This document shows, piece after piece, positions 5,535 through 6,112 of a stretch of DNA of 6,112 nucleotides. Every line of letters begins with the position of its first letter. Position 1 is the first letter of the stretch. The translations under genes and the position numbers were made by a program. Source of the DNA: SAR202 cluster bacterium (GTDB taxonomy: Bacteria; Chloroflexota; Dehalococcoidia; Lucifugimonadales; UBA3495); the NCBI GenBank assembly GCA_009392095.1, contig VFHF01000295.1:1-6112 (forward strand), written 5' to 3'. The notes under the pieces were generated by a model. It did no database searches and was not told the DNA's origin. It saw only the letters and a list, made by a program, of their open reading frames with translations.

Positions 5535-6112
5535 ATGAGCACTAGAGACCTGATCGGCTACGGCGCCAACCCACCGGTGGTCAAATGGCCCGATGGGGCC
5601 AGGATCGCCATCTCGGTGGTGGTCAATTACGAGGAAGGCTCCGAGTATTCAATCTTAGACGGTGACCCAAGGGGCGAGGCCGGAGGCGAATCGCCATCTC
5701 CCGTTGGCCCGGGGGAACGCGACCTGGCCAACGAGTCTTTCTATGAGTACGGCAGCCGAGTGGGTGTCTGGCGGATCATGAACATCCTGGACAAGCACCA
5801 GGTAACCGGGACCTTTTTCGCCTGTGCTCTAGCACTGGAACGCAACCCGGAAGTCGGGCCGGAAATCGTGCGCCGAGGCCACGAGGTGATGGGCCACGGC
5901 AACCGCTGGGAAGAGTATTACAAGATGGACAAGAACTCAGAACGGGAGGCCATCCGCCAAGCGGTAGAATCCATGACCAAGACCACCGGCCAACGGCCTA
6001 TCGGCTGGTATACCCGCTATGGGCCCAGCGTAAACACCCGGGAGTTAGTGGTCGAAGAGGGTGGGTTCGAGTACGACTGCAACGCCTACAACGACGACCT
6101 GCCCTACTACAC
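5535..6112 (+). CDS. PuuE-like polysaccharide deacetylase/allantoinase family protein (3' end outside window)
   Basis: The frame is open from ATG 5535 to the window end, giving 192 residues of a protein usually near 300. Seen: GYGANPPVVKWPDGARIAISVVVNYEEGS (8-36, shown in part: the WPDGARIAISVVVNYEEGS stretch), ESFYEYGSRVGVWRI (67-81), VTGTFFACALALERNP (90-105), GHEVMGHGNRW (115-125) and GQRPIGWYTRYGPSVNT (152-168). These are the hallmarks of the NodB-fold branch that includes PuuE allantoinases and other cyclic-amide or peptidoglycan-type deacetylases. The branch differs from classical NodB proteins in lacking a clear TFDDG motif, as here. GAGGA at 5524-5528 is six bases from the ATG. No signal peptide is present, so a cytosolic amidohydrolase is more likely than a cell-wall deacetylase. 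It probably shares a transcript with the methyltransferase. No other purine-catabolism gene is in the window, so an allantoinase role is only one possibility. Confidence 0.88.
   Translation, partial: MSTRDLIGYGANPPVVKWPDGARIAISVVVNYEEGSEYSILDGDPRGEAGGESPSPVGPGERDLANESFYEYGSRVGVWRIMNILDKHQVTGTFFACALALERNPEVGPEIVRRGHEVMGHGNRWEEYYKMDKNSEREAIRQAVESMTKTTGQRPIGWYTRYGPSVNTRELVVEEGGFEYDCNAYNDDLPYY

Overview
The window reads as a bacterial chromosome segment of moderately high GC, estimated by eye at 55-60%. It has short intergenic gaps, GGAG/GAGG-type ribosome binding sites and soluble catabolic or housekeeping enzymes. The mix is a MOSC protein, a class C beta-lactamase-fold esterase, a dienelactone hydrolase remnant, a MaoC-like protein, a threonine-dehydrogenase-type alcohol dehydrogenase and a PuuE-like deacetylase. 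This resembles environmental Chloroflexota of the SAR202/Dehalococcoidia type, but that is an impression from protein style and no marker gene proves it. No rRNA, tRNA, CRISPR array, transposase or phage gene was seen.

Left part (1-2065, + strand): the window opens inside a metallo-beta-lactamase-fold gene that keeps its HxHxDH zinc motif but loses family-like sequence near base 180 and stops at 234, so it looks 3'-truncated. An AT-rich gap with an extended -10 promoter leads into a MOSC-domain gene (353-913), then after 51 bp a serine hydrolase (965-2065). These two probably share a transcript.

Middle (2066-3574): a gene-poor stretch holds the relic of a dienelactone hydrolase. Its C-terminal third is clear, but it carries an in-frame TAA, an apparent extra G that shifts the frame, and no central part with the nucleophile. 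Its ancestral stop overlaps the stop of a convergent minus-strand MaoC/hot-dog gene (2536-3390) in one CTAG. Upstream of that gene, on the same strand, is a zinc-dependent alcohol dehydrogenase (3575-4591), so the two may be a loosely linked pair.

Right part (4592-6112): a 169-bp divergent region (to the chosen start at 4761) contains a plausible promoter and a short inverted repeat. It is followed on the + strand by a SpoU/TrmH-family RNA methyltransferase (best start 4761) and, 30 bp later, a PuuE-like polysaccharide deacetylase/allantoinase-family gene cut by the window end.

Nothing in the window looks like an undescribed multi-gene system. The most informative observations are two decayed genes bracketing the MOSC-esterase pair, the reconstructable history of the dienelactone hydrolase relic, and a promoter that decides the methyltransferase start.
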